Source: Pedobacter boryungensis
Lineage (GTDB): Bacteria; Bacteroidota; Bacteroidia; Sphingobacteriales; Sphingobacteriaceae
Direction: 5' to 3'
DNA length: 64,000 nt
Assembly: GCF_013204825.1 (NCBI RefSeq)
Contig: NZ_JABMKV010000001.1
Span: 992,001 to 1,056,000 of the forward strand
Below are positions 36,619 to 44,937 of the stretch, in pieces; position 1 is the stretch's first letter; each line of letters starts with the position of its first letter. A model generated the notes under the pieces. It had not been told where the DNA came from, ran no database searches, and worked only from the letters and a program-made list of their open reading frames with translations. Made by a program: the position numbers and the translations under genes.

Positions 36619-38076
36619 ATGAGTACACAAGAGCAGTTAAATTATTATCGCATTGCAGAGGCAATAAGTTATTTGCAAGAAAACTTTAAGACACAACCAG
36701 ATTTAGACGAAGTAGCGAAAAAAGTAAACCTAAGCCCATTTCATTTCCAACGGTTGTTTACTGAATGGGCTGGAGTTAGTCCTAAAAAGTTTCTACAATT
36801 TTTGAGTTTATCGTACGCAAAAAACATTTTAAGAGATAAACAATTAACCTTATTTGATGTTGCTTTTGAAACTGGTTTATCCAGTACAGGTCGCTTACAC
36901 GATTTATTTGTAAATATTGAAGGGATAACGCCTGGAGAATTTAAAAATGGTGGAACGGATTTAATGGTCAACTATGAGTATTTCCCCACTGCTTTTGGGA
37001 ATCTATTAATTGCTTCAACACCTAAAGGAATTTGTTTTATGGCATTTGCTGATGATGAGAACAGAACATTTCAAGAACTTAAACAGCAATTTCCTCAAGC
37101 AAAATTCACCAAACAAAAAGATACTATACAAGAAGCTGCTTTGCCTATATTTAATCAAAACTGGAGCCAAAAAGCTAATATAAAATTGCACTTAAAAGGA
37201 ACAGCGTTTCAATTAAAGGTTTGGGAAACATTGTTAAAAATCCCAAAGGGAAATTTCACCACTTATGGTAGAATTGCGAAAGAAATTGGTCATCCAAATG
37301 CATCAAGAGCAGTCGGTTCTGCTATTGGCGATAATCCGATCGCATTTTTAATTCCATGTCATCGAGTTATTCAATCTTCGGGTAATTTTGGACAATATCA
37401 TTGGGGTCAAGTGCGTAAAAGTATATTGTTGGCTTGGGAAGCTTCTCAAGTTAAGAACCCAAGCATGGATTTATTTAATACTGAATTAGATCAAACTTTA
37501 AACCTTTTGCCATATGGCGGAATTGTAAATTATTATGGTAAAATAATGCCACATTCATTGGCTAATCAGTATTACGAAAGTTTATTGGAAACCATAGAAT
37601 GGAAACAGGATGAAGCTATAATTTTTGGAAAACACATTTTAACCAAAAGAAAAGTAGCTTGGTATGGAGATTATAATTTCGAATACACCTACTCAAATGT
37701 TACTAAGCAAGCATTAATCTGGACGAAAGAATTATTAGCATTAAAAATTTTGGTTGAAGAAAAATCGGGAGAAAAGTACAATTCTTGTCTTCTTAATTTA
37801 TATCATAGTGGTGATGAAGGAATGGCATGGCATAGTGATGGCGAAAAAGATTTAAAGAAAAATGGTGCTATAGCTTCCTTAAGTTTCGGAGCTGAACGTA
37901 AATTCTCATTTAAACATAAATCAACCAAAGAACGAATTTCTTTAGTTCTAGAAAATGGAAGTTTATTGGTGATGAAAGATACCACACAAACAAATTGGCT
38001 ACATCGTTTACCACCAACAAAAGTAATTAGCCAACCAAGAATAAATTTAACTTTTAGGATGATGGTTGAGCATTAA
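36619..38076 (+). CDS. Three-domain alkylation repair protein: AraC HTH, O6-alkylguanine methyltransferase, AlkB
   Basis: 485 residues in one frame. Residues 8-108 are an AraC/Ada-type double HTH (DLDEVAKKVNLSPFHFQRLF, and a second helix pair at 78-105). Residues 115-275 are the methyltransferase with active-site Cys247 in IPCHRV. Residues 285-485 are an AlkB-type Fe(II)/2-oxoglutarate dioxygenase with H405 and D407 (HSDGE), H462 (WLHRLP) and arginines 474 and 480. The N-terminal Ada zinc-cysteine (phosphotriester sensor) domain is missing. It should reverse both O6-methylguanine and N1-methyladenine/N3-methylcytosine damage and may regulate itself. It is convergent with ppx, overlapping by 4 bp. 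Confidence 0.92.
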   Translation: MSTQEQLNYYRIAEAISYLQENFKTQPDLDEVAKKVNLSPFHFQRLFTEWAGVSPKKFLQFLSLSYAKNILRDKQLTLFDVAFETGLSSTGRLHDLFVNIEGITPGEFKNGGTDLMVNYEYFPTAFGNLLIASTPKGICFMAFADDENRTFQELKQQFPQAKFTKQKDTIQEAALPIFNQNWSQKANIKLHLKGTAFQLKVWETLLKIPKGNFTTYGRIAKEIGHPNASRAVGSAIGDNPIAFLIPCHRVIQSSGNFGQYHWGQVRKSILLAWEASQVKNPSMDLFNTELDQTLNLLPYGGIVNYYGKIMPHSLANQYYESLLETIEWKQDEAIIFGKHILTKRKVAWYGDYNFEYTYSNVTKQALIWTKELLALKILVEEKSGEKYNSCLLNLYHSGDEGMAWHSDGEKDLKKNGAIASLSFGAERKFSFKHKSTKERISLVLENGSLLVMKDTTQTNWLHRLPPTKVISQPRINLTFRMMVEH

Positions 38077-38957
38077 ATCTCTAAATTTTCTTCAATCAAT
38101 AAATTGATAATGCCATCAACCATACCAACTTTAGGGACGTAAACTTGCTTAATTCCCGTCCATTTCATTAATGTAAGATAAATCTCACACGCGGGAATAA
38201 TTACATCTGCCCTATCTTGATTAAGCTTCATTAGTGTAATGCGTTCTTTTAAAGAATATGAATTAAGCTCGTTATATAGTGTTTTAAGCTTTAAGAATGT
38301 AAGTGGCATTTCTTCCTTTTCTCCAGACATGCGGAACAATTTATTGATATTTCCTCCAGTACCAATACCCGCTAAGTTTTTTAAATCTTTAGTTTGTTCT
38401 TTAACCCAAACCTTCATCTCTTCCCAAGTTTCATCTTTATCTTGGTTATCCAAAATACGGATTGTACCGATATTGAATGATTTAGATGCAATAGGCTGTT
38501 TATTAACAAAAACTGAAAGTTCTGTACTCCCCCCACCAACATCAATATATAAGTAGCTCTTTTTGGAATCTAAATTTTGTTCAATATGATTTGAGTAAAT
38601 AATATTAGCCTCACGTTGACCTTCAATAATTTCTAAATCTATGTCAGTTAAAGCTTTTATTTTCTTTATAATATCCTTTCCATTTTCTGCTTCACGCATG
38701 GCTGAAGTTGCGCATGCTAAATATTTCGAAACGTGATAAACGTCCATCAGGTTTTTAAAAGCACTCATGGTTTTTATCAAATCTTCCGTTTTTTTTGATG
38801 ATATTTTATGATCTAAAAAAGCATCATCGCCCAAACGCAAAGGCACTCTAACAAGTGTATTTTTTTTAAAACCATATTCATTATCGTTCAAGGTAATATC
38901 GGCAATTAATAATCTAACGGCATTAGAGCCTATATCTATGGCAGCGTATCTTATCAT
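38073..38957 (-). CDS. Ppx/GppA-family exopolyphosphatase
   Basis: 294 residues, the short two-domain form. It has AAIDIGSNAVRLLIAD at the N-terminus, YIDVGGGSTELSVF near residue 137 and IGTGGNINKLF. It hydrolyses polyphosphate from the chain end, or pppGpp. It lies 5 bp downstream of ppk1, so synthesis and breakdown of polyphosphate are encoded together. Confidence 0.92.
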   Translation of the reverse strand: MIRYAAIDIGSNAVRLLIADITLNDNEYGFKKNTLVRVPLRLGDDAFLDHKISSKKTEDLIKTMSAFKNLMDVYHVSKYLACATSAMREAENGKDIIKKIKALTDIDLEIIEGQREANIIYSNHIEQNLDSKKSYLYIDVGGGSTELSVFVNKQPIASKSFNIGTIRILDNQDKDETWEEMKVWVKEQTKDLKNLAGIGTGGNINKLFRMSGEKEEMPLTFLKLKTLYNELNSYSLKERITLMKLNQDRADVIIPACEIYLTLMKWTGIKQVYVPKVGMVDGIINLLIEENLEI

Positions 38958-38962
38958 GAGCG

Positions 38963-41020
38963 TTATTGATGTTTGTTTTTAAGGTAGTTATAGGTCTGTA
39001 CTTGGGCTCTTATTTTTGTAGTTAAGCGATTCTTATGATACTTATTATTATTTAATCGATTTATATCTCTTGCTTTAACATTGTCTTGCAACTGAAATTC
39101 TATAATGTCTCTAATTTCTTGCTTTACTCCTTCATCTAAAACTGGAAAACCAACTTCTACCCTATGCTCAAAATTGCGGCTCATTAAATCTGCAGATGAA
39201 AGAAACATTTCTTCTTTACCATTATTTCCAAAAATGAAAACACGAGCATGCTCTAAAAACTTATCGATTATACTAATAATAGTAATGTTTTCACTAAATC
39301 CTGCAACACCTGGCACCAAGCAACAAATTCCTCTTACAATAAGCTTAATTTGAACGCCAGCATTACTTGCATCGTACAGTTTTTGTACAATTCCTTCATC
39401 TGCCAAACTATTCACTTTTAAAATCATGTAAGCAGGCTTTCCTGCTTTCGCGAATTTGATTTCCCTATTAATTAAACCATATATTTTGTTCCTAGAATCT
39501 ATTGGCGAAACGATTAAATGTTTAAAATCTTTTGCAACCGTACGTTTGTTTAACGCATTAAATAGTTTCTTTAAATCAAACGTTATTTCCTTTTTTGAAG
39601 TGAAAATACTGTGATCGCAATATATTCGAGCAGTTTTTTCATTAAAATTACCTGTCGCAAGATTGGCATAATACACACCTCTTCCTCTTTCCATCCTTTT
39701 AACGAGACAAATTTTAGAGTGTACTTTATAATCTGTTAAACCATAATTGACGTTAACACCTTCCTCCATTAGCCTGTTTGTCCAAAAAATATTTGCCTTT
39801 TCGTCAAACCTAGCTTTTAATTCTACAACACAATTAACTTTCTTACCATTTTTAGCTGCATTAATCAACGCATTAATTACCTTAGAATTTTCTGCAAGGC
39901 GATACAATGTGATGTTAATTTCTGTTACTTTAGGATCTATTGCTGCTTCTCGAAGAAATAGAAGGATATAATCGTATGATTGATAGGGTAAATTAACTAA
40001 GTAATCACGATTTGCTAGTTTGTTAAAAATACTTTCAGTTCTGTGTAAACCATCTACCTTAAGGGGTTCATTTATTGGATATTCTAAATCTTTTGATCCA
40101 ACATTTGGAAAAGCGATAAAATCTCCAAATCGATGATAGCGATTACCTGGAATTAACCCTTCAGCTTCAATTTTTAATTTAGTAACCAAAATGCTCAGCA
40201 TTTCAAAAGGCATTTGCGTATCGTATAATAAGCGCATTGGTTTACCTTTTTTGCGTTTATCAAGACTTGTTTTTAATTCTTCAATAAACTTATCGCTTAT
40301 ATTTTTATCAATATCTAGTTCGGCATCCCTTGTTAGTTGAATAGAAAAGGCTTCAATTTCATCGTAATTAAACACATAAAATATATCATCCAAGCAGTAT
40401 TTAATAATATCTTCAGCTAAAATGATAAACTTTAGTCCATTTGTTTCTGGTAAAACTAAAAATCGAGGTAAATTCTCTGGTAATTCTATTAAAGCAAATT
40501 TTTCACTTTTTTTGCCTGTTTTTTTTGTCAAACGTACAAAAAAGTATAAATAACGATCTTTTAATTCTGGAAAAGGTTGATCCAAATCAATCATGATAGG
40601 AACCAAATTTGATAGAATTTTATCTCTAAAATGGTTCCGTACAAACTCCCCTCTTGATACGTTGAGTTGAGTATCGTTTAAAATAAATATTCTGTTTTGA
40701 GCTAATTCATTAATTAAAGTAGCCTGAAATATATTTTCGAATTTGCGTTCGTGTTTTACAACTATATTCTTGATTTCGTTTAGTACTTTTTTAGGATTAA
40801 AGCCTAATAGAGCTTTTGCTTTATCATTTAAGTTAACTAATCGACTTAGTGTAGCTACTCTAACTCGATAAAATTCTTCGAGGTTTGATGAAAAAATAGA
40901 AAGAAATTTAATGCGTTCAATTAATGGAACTGTTTCATCTGCAGCTTCCTGCAAAACACGTTCATTAAAATATAGCCAACTTATTTCTCTATTTAAAAAT
41001 GGTAGCTTCTTTTTAGCCAT
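38963..41020 (-). CDS. ppk1: Polyphosphate kinase 1
   Basis: 685 residues from the ATG at 41020 (MAKKKLPFLNREISWLYF). The longer frame to 41065 reads through a terminator-like hairpin and is not used. It has the PPK1 domains: N-terminal FNERVLQEA, a middle domain, and two catalytic C domains with the autophosphorylated histidine in DYKVHSKICLV and a second conserved His in YCDHSIFTS. It makes polyphosphate from ATP reversibly, at the inner membrane. Operon with ppx. Confidence 0.96.
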   Translation of the reverse strand: MAKKKLPFLNREISWLYFNERVLQEAADETVPLIERIKFLSIFSSNLEEFYRVRVATLSRLVNLNDKAKALLGFNPKKVLNEIKNIVVKHERKFENIFQATLINELAQNRIFILNDTQLNVSRGEFVRNHFRDKILSNLVPIMIDLDQPFPELKDRYLYFFVRLTKKTGKKSEKFALIELPENLPRFLVLPETNGLKFIILAEDIIKYCLDDIFYVFNYDEIEAFSIQLTRDAELDIDKNISDKFIEELKTSLDKRKKGKPMRLLYDTQMPFEMLSILVTKLKIEAEGLIPGNRYHRFGDFIAFPNVGSKDLEYPINEPLKVDGLHRTESIFNKLANRDYLVNLPYQSYDYILLFLREAAIDPKVTEINITLYRLAENSKVINALINAAKNGKKVNCVVELKARFDEKANIFWTNRLMEEGVNVNYGLTDYKVHSKICLVKRMERGRGVYYANLATGNFNEKTARIYCDHSIFTSKKEITFDLKKLFNALNKRTVAKDFKHLIVSPIDSRNKIYGLINREIKFAKAGKPAYMILKVNSLADEGIVQKLYDASNAGVQIKLIVRGICCLVPGVAGFSENITIISIIDKFLEHARVFIFGNNGKEEMFLSSADLMSRNFEHRVEVGFPVLDEGVKQEIRDIIEFQLQDNVKARDINRLNNNKYHKNRLTTKIRAQVQTYNYLKNKHQ

Positions 41021-41032
41021 GTATAAAAATCG

Positions 41033-41061
41033 AAAAAATCTCCCGAGTAATCGAGAGATTT
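41033..41061 (-). terminator. Terminator-like hairpin directly before ppk1
   Basis: On the minus strand AAATCTCTCGA and TCGGGAGATTT form an 11-bp stem (one G-U) with a four-base loop, then six T. It ends 13 nt before the ppk1 ATG. It could end the upstream H1-like transcript or act as an attenuator in the ppk1 leader. Confidence 0.75.
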
Positions 41062-41122
41062 CCAAATCTGCAAATTTTAGTGTTAAGTTAGTGTTAATTA
41101 ATAGCTAATTTGACACCTGAAT

Positions 41123-41707
41123 TTACTTTGTACTCGATGTATTTTTCTTAGCAGGAATAGCTTTTGAAGTTACTTTTTTAACCGGATTGTTTGACACTGC
41201 CTTAACAACTGGTTTTTTTTCACTATTCGCTGCAGTTTTAGTTTTATTTGCCATAGCCTTAGTTTTTGTTACCGCTTTTGTTACTGGTTTTTTTAATGCA
41301 GCTGCAGCTTTTTCCTCAGATGCAATACTTGCTACTTTTACACTCGACACAACAGGTTTAGCTTTAGCTACTGCTTTTTTAACCACTTTTGTTACAGATT
41401 TATCTACCTTCTTTAAAAGTTTAGATGCATCCTTTTTAGCTAATTTAACTTTTTTAGGAGCAGCATTTTTTGCGCTTGAAACATCATCAATTTTATTTCC
41501 TACAACATCTTTTACTTCTTTAAACTTTTTAGACAATTTTTTAGCAGCAATTTTACTAGCTTTCGCAATATCTTCTGCAATTAATTCCGCATTATGGCCT
41601 AAACCCTTAACTGCTTCTAGAAATCTACTTGTTAAGCTTTGTTCAAGTTGTTTTTTTGCGGCTTTTTTTGTTATTTTTTTCTGAGGTGTTGATTTATTGG
41701 TTTTCAT
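41123..41707 (-). CDS. Lysine/alanine-rich histone H1-like protein
   Basis: 194 residues, of which 51 are lysine, with Ala, Val, Ser and Thr making up most of the rest. A more ordinary helical segment (about 20-80, with LTSRFLEAVKGLGHNAELIA) is followed by a low-complexity tail of KK, AKAK and PVTKAV repeats, as in bacterial H1-like nucleoid proteins. It is expected to bind DNA or RNA non-specifically. Polyphosphate also interacts with lysine-rich proteins, so its place beside ppk1 is notable. An overlapping frame on the other strand is a composition artefact. Confidence 0.78.
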   Translation of the reverse strand: MKTNKSTPQKKITKKAAKKQLEQSLTSRFLEAVKGLGHNAELIAEDIAKASKIAAKKLSKKFKEVKDVVGNKIDDVSSAKNAAPKKVKLAKKDASKLLKKVDKSVTKVVKKAVAKAKPVVSSVKVASIASEEKAAAALKKPVTKAVTKTKAMANKTKTAANSEKKPVVKAVSNNPVKKVTSKAIPAKKNTSSTK

Positions 41708-41782
41708 ATATTTTTTCTCGTTTTTTGTAGAATTAAGTTTATTTATTAAATCTATTATTTTTTATCAATTAAAGCTAAAATC

Positions 41783-42274
41783 ATGCCCACTTTCGATATT
41801 GTAAGCAAAGTAGATGCCCAAACATTAGATAATGCAATTAACAATGCAAAAAAAGAGATTTTAAACCGTTATGATTTTAATGGTTCGAATAGTACAGTAG
41901 AATTAGATAAAAAAACGAACATCATAACTATTTTGACAGAAGATGATATGCGTTTAAAGGCTATCACCGATTCGATCATCTCTCGTATGATGAAACAAAA
42001 TTTAGATCCAAAAAGTTTGGATTTCGGGAAAGATATTGTAGCATCTGGTAATATGATTAGAAAAGAGCTAAAAATTAAAGAGGGAATTGATAAAGAAGCA
42101 GCAAAAAAAATTGTTGCCAAAATTAAAGATAGCAAACTAAAAGTTCAGGCTTCAATGATGGATGATCAAGTTCGTGTGCAAAGCAAAAGCATTGATGACT
42201 TACAAAAAGTGATTTCTTTATGTAGAGGTGAAGATTTCGGACAGCCATTGCAGTTTATTAATATGAGAAACTAA
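41783..42274 (+). CDS. YajQ family nucleotide-binding protein
   Basis: 163 residues, full family length. It starts MPTFDIVSKVDAQTLDNAIN and contains RYDFNGSNS, GKDIVASGNMIRKELKIKEG and KLKVQASMMDDQVRVQSK. YajQ proteins bind cyclic di-GMP in some bacteria and RNA or nucleotides in others. Single gene, divergent from the H1-like gene. Confidence 0.93.
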   Translation: MPTFDIVSKVDAQTLDNAINNAKKEILNRYDFNGSNSTVELDKKTNIITILTEDDMRLKAITDSIISRMMKQNLDPKSLDFGKDIVASGNMIRKELKIKEGIDKEAAKKIVAKIKDSKLKVQASMMDDQVRVQSKSIDDLQKVISLCRGEDFGQPLQFINMRN

Positions 42275-42283
42275 ATAGCTCAC

Positions 42284-42348
42284 TAATCATTAGTTATTTG
42301 GCACCTTACCTAATTAACAAATGAATTATTGAACAAATAAACAATTGA
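42284..42348. repeat. Intergenic tract of degenerate ATTAG/ATTTG words
   Basis: The stretch between yajQ and the GNAT gene is made of related short words (CATTAG, ATTTG, CAAATG, GAACAAAT, CAATTG) in both orientations, giving a weak inverted repeat. Similar tracts are at 46268-46340 and 47412-47465. Confidence 0.45.
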
Positions 42349-42786
42349 ATGGAAATTATAGAGAATGGTTTCATTTTTTCTGATGACAGTAATCTAATTG
42401 ATGTAAATTCCGTACATCATTATTTAAGCACGCAATCGTATTGGGCAAAAGGAATTCCTTTGGAAATTGTGCAAAGATCTATTCATAACTCTTTGTGTTT
42501 CGGGGTATATAAAGATGATAAACAAGTCGGCTTTGCTCGTTGGGTAACCGACAGGGCTACTTTTGCTTATTTATGTGATGTGTTTATAGTAGAAGAATTT
42601 AGAGGATTAGGTTTATCTAAAAAACTAATGTCACTCATGATGTTTCATAAAGACTTACAAGGTTTAAGAACTTATACCTTGGGAACATTAGATGCACATC
42701 GTCTATATGAACAATTTGGTTTTAAAGCTTTAGCATTTCCTGAAAGAAGAATGGAAATAATAGTAAAAGATATCTACTTGAAATAA
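42349..42786 (+). CDS. GNAT family N-acetyltransferase
   Basis: 145 residues. The acetyl-CoA loop lies in VEEFRGLGLSKKLM (R/Q-x-x-G-x-G/A type), preceded by FAYLCDVFIV and followed by YTLGTLDAHRLYEQFGF. The substrate is unknown. The upstream region consists of a repeat-word tract, so promoter signals are hard to place. Confidence 0.9.
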   Translation: MEIIENGFIFSDDSNLIDVNSVHHYLSTQSYWAKGIPLEIVQRSIHNSLCFGVYKDDKQVGFARWVTDRATFAYLCDVFIVEEFRGLGLSKKLMSLMMFHKDLQGLRTYTLGTLDAHRLYEQFGFKALAFPERRMEIIVKDIYLK

Positions 42787-42828
42787 AAGGTAAGATAAAA
42801 TATGTTTCATTTTCCATCTTACCTCTAT

Positions 42829-42992
42829 ACATTCATTATCTAAAGTTTACTTTTCTTCACTCCTTCTTTTGTAATCTTAACAGGATTAATAAATCCATCC
42901 TTATCAAAAGACATTCATTATCTAAAGTTTACTTTTCTTCACTCCTTCTTTTGTAATCTTAACAGGATTAATAAATCCATCCTTATCAAAAG
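42829..42992. repeat. Exact 82-bp tandem duplication at the end of the GH43 gene
   Basis: 42829-42910 and 42911-42992 are identical over 82 bp, and a further five bases match (42993-42997). The right copy contains the last 23 codons and stop of the GH43 gene; the left copy is a non-translated duplicate. Identity indicates a recent event, or an assembly artefact. Confidence 0.95.
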
Positions 42993-43884
42993 ACATTTCA
43001 TCAATACAAGTTGCACGGTGATTGCCATCTTTTTCGCCTAATGGTCTGCGGTGATAAACAATATACCACAAATCTTTTTTAGCATCATGTATTACAGAGT
43101 GATGGCCTGCACCAGTTGCAATAGAAGTATCTTGCTTTAAAATTCTTCCAATTCTTTTAAAAGGCCCCATTGGTGAATCTGCTATCGCATAAGCAACATA
43201 ATAATCTGGTCCTGTCCAACCACCTTCGCTCCACATAAAATAATATTTGCCATTTCTAATAAACATAAATGGACCTTCAGTATATCCTTCTGGTGTAATT
43301 TCTTTAAATATTGTACCATCAGCATTAGGTACAAAACCATTAAAATCGTTATTTAATTTGGCAATATTACAGTGCGACCAACCTCCATAAATTAGATAAT
43401 ATTGCCCGTCTTTATCTTTAAAAACAAATTGATCAATTGGTTGCGCTTTATTATAAAATTTATCTACTAATGGCTTGCCAATATGATCTTTAAATGGACC
43501 GTCTGGTTTATTTGCAACTGCAACTCCAATTCCACCAACTTCATTATCACTTTGAATATCATTTGCGCCGAAAAACAAATAATATTTTCCATCCTTTTTA
43601 ATGATGGATGGTGCCCACATTGCTTTGTTTGCCCATTTGATTGCTGAAGTATCAATAATTTTTGGATGTTTTGTCCAAGTAACTAAATCCTTTGATGAAA
43701 AAGCATCCATAAATACCTGCTCTTTATATTTAGCAGAATAAGTTGGATAAACCCAATAAGTTTTATCAAAAATTTGAGCTTCAGGATCTGCATACCAACC
43801 AGGGAATATAGGATTACCAGAGGTTTGTGCTTGAGAAAATAATGGCAATGCCAAAAGGAAAACAATAATGCGGTGTAGTTTCAT
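42922..43884 (-). CDS. Secreted glycoside hydrolase family 43 protein
   Basis: 320 residues. A signal peptide (IIVFLLALPLFSQAQ) is followed by a single five-bladed propeller. Candidate catalytic residues: Asp in GWYADPEAQIF (base), an Asp in the SIIKKDGKYYLFFGANDIQ region, and Glu in GYTEGPFMF (acid). GH43 enzymes act on arabinan, xylan or arabinoxylan side chains. There is no adjoining SusCD pair. The last 23 codons have been duplicated downstream without changing the frame. Confidence 0.9.
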   Translation of the reverse strand: MKLHRIIVFLLALPLFSQAQTSGNPIFPGWYADPEAQIFDKTYWVYPTYSAKYKEQVFMDAFSSKDLVTWTKHPKIIDTSAIKWANKAMWAPSIIKKDGKYYLFFGANDIQSDNEVGGIGVAVANKPDGPFKDHIGKPLVDKFYNKAQPIDQFVFKDKDGQYYLIYGGWSHCNIAKLNNDFNGFVPNADGTIFKEITPEGYTEGPFMFIRNGKYYFMWSEGGWTGPDYYVAYAIADSPMGPFKRIGRILKQDTSIATGAGHHSVIHDAKKDLWYIVYHRRPLGEKDGNHRATCIDEMSFDKDGFINPVKITKEGVKKSKL

Positions 43885-43989
43885 TAGATCTTTTGTTTAC
43901 TGTAACGCAATATAAACAAAAATTATAAATCACTAAATCGTTTTAATAAGCAAATGTCATTGTTAGGTACAAAGAAATAATGAAAAGCA

Positions 43990-44937
43990 CTACCAACCTT
44001 TAATCCATGTTTTTTGTTGATTTTCATCTAAAAATGTCCAGGCAATAATTCTTGTAATTTTGTTACCTGTAGACATTTCACTCGTTCTAATTTCAGCAAC
44101 ATCTACTCGTTTTAACATTGCGTAAATAGCGGCTAAATTTTCGCTTTTAGAAACTAAACTTGTAAACCAAAGGCATTGATTTTTAATTGATTTACTCTCT
44201 TCGATCATCTTTCCAATAAAAGCAATTTCACCTCCTTTTGTCCATAATTCGTTATTTTTACCACCAAAATTAAGGACAGGTTTAGCATAATTTTTATTTC
44301 CTAAATTTCTATTTTTCCTTTGTGACCCCGCATTAGCCTCTTCTGCAGACGCATGAAAAGGAGGATTACAAATGGTTAAATCAAAACGTTCTTCTTTATG
44401 GACAATCGTTTTAAATATTTCATTTTTAGCAGATTGCAACCTAATTTCTATTGCATTTTTTAAGGATGGATTTATAGCAATGATATTTTTCGCAGAGCGT
44501 ATTGCAATTTCATCAATCTCAGAACCAACAAAATTCCATCCATATTCTTGATGACCAATAATTGGATATACACAATTAGCACCCACACCAACATCTAAAA
44601 CTTTTATTTCCTTACCTATCGGAATAGTTTTATTATTACAAGAAGCTAATAAGTCTGCTGCGTAGTGAATATAATCTGCCCTACCAGGAATTGGTGGACA
44701 AAGATATCCTTCTGGTATATCCCAAAATTCTATTTGATAAAAATGTTTTAGTAAGGCTTTATTTAATGTTTTAACAGCACTTGGATTTGCAAAATCAATT
44801 GATTCATCGCCATATTTGTTTACGGTAACAAAGTTTGCTAGTTCTGAACATGAGTTAATTAAAACCTTAAAATCATACCTCGAACGATGTTTATTTCTGG
44901 AATGTAAAGTGCTTTTTTCTTGCTTAAACTTTTCCAT
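43990..44937 (-). CDS. rlmF: 23S rRNA (adenine-1618 N6)-methyltransferase
   Basis: 315 residues. It starts with an RlmF-type N-terminus (LHSRNKHRSRYDF, and SVL-like INSCSELANFV). The SAM motif is VLDVGVGANCVYPIIG (about 113-128) and the catalytic motif is NPPFHAS (191-197). It modifies A1618 of 23S rRNA. Its start overlaps the stop of the unknown gene upstream by one base. Confidence 0.94.
   Translation of the reverse strand: MEKFKQEKSTLHSRNKHRSRYDFKVLINSCSELANFVTVNKYGDESIDFANPSAVKTLNKALLKHFYQIEFWDIPEGYLCPPIPGRADYIHYAADLLASCNNKTIPIGKEIKVLDVGVGANCVYPIIGHQEYGWNFVGSEIDEIAIRSAKNIIAINPSLKNAIEIRLQSAKNEIFKTIVHKEERFDLTICNPPFHASAEEANAGSQRKNRNLGNKNYAKPVLNFGGKNNELWTKGGEIAFIGKMIEESKSIKNQCLWFTSLVSKSENLAAIYAMLKRVDVAEIRTSEMSTGNKITRIIAWTFLDENQQKTWIKGW

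Noticed and set aside
38963..41065. ppk1 starting at the ATG at 41065
   Set aside because: The extra 15 residues are encoded by the terminator-like hairpin, and the conserved protein begins at MAKKKLPF.
41187..41684. A 165-codon frame on the plus strand opposite the H1-like gene
   Set aside because: Its Phe/Ala/Leu/Thr composition is the direct complement of the Lys/Ala-rich gene, and it has no motif. It is a shadow.
42829..42992. The 82-bp repeats as a CRISPR fragment
   Set aside because: There are only two directly abutting copies, no spacers and no cas genes.
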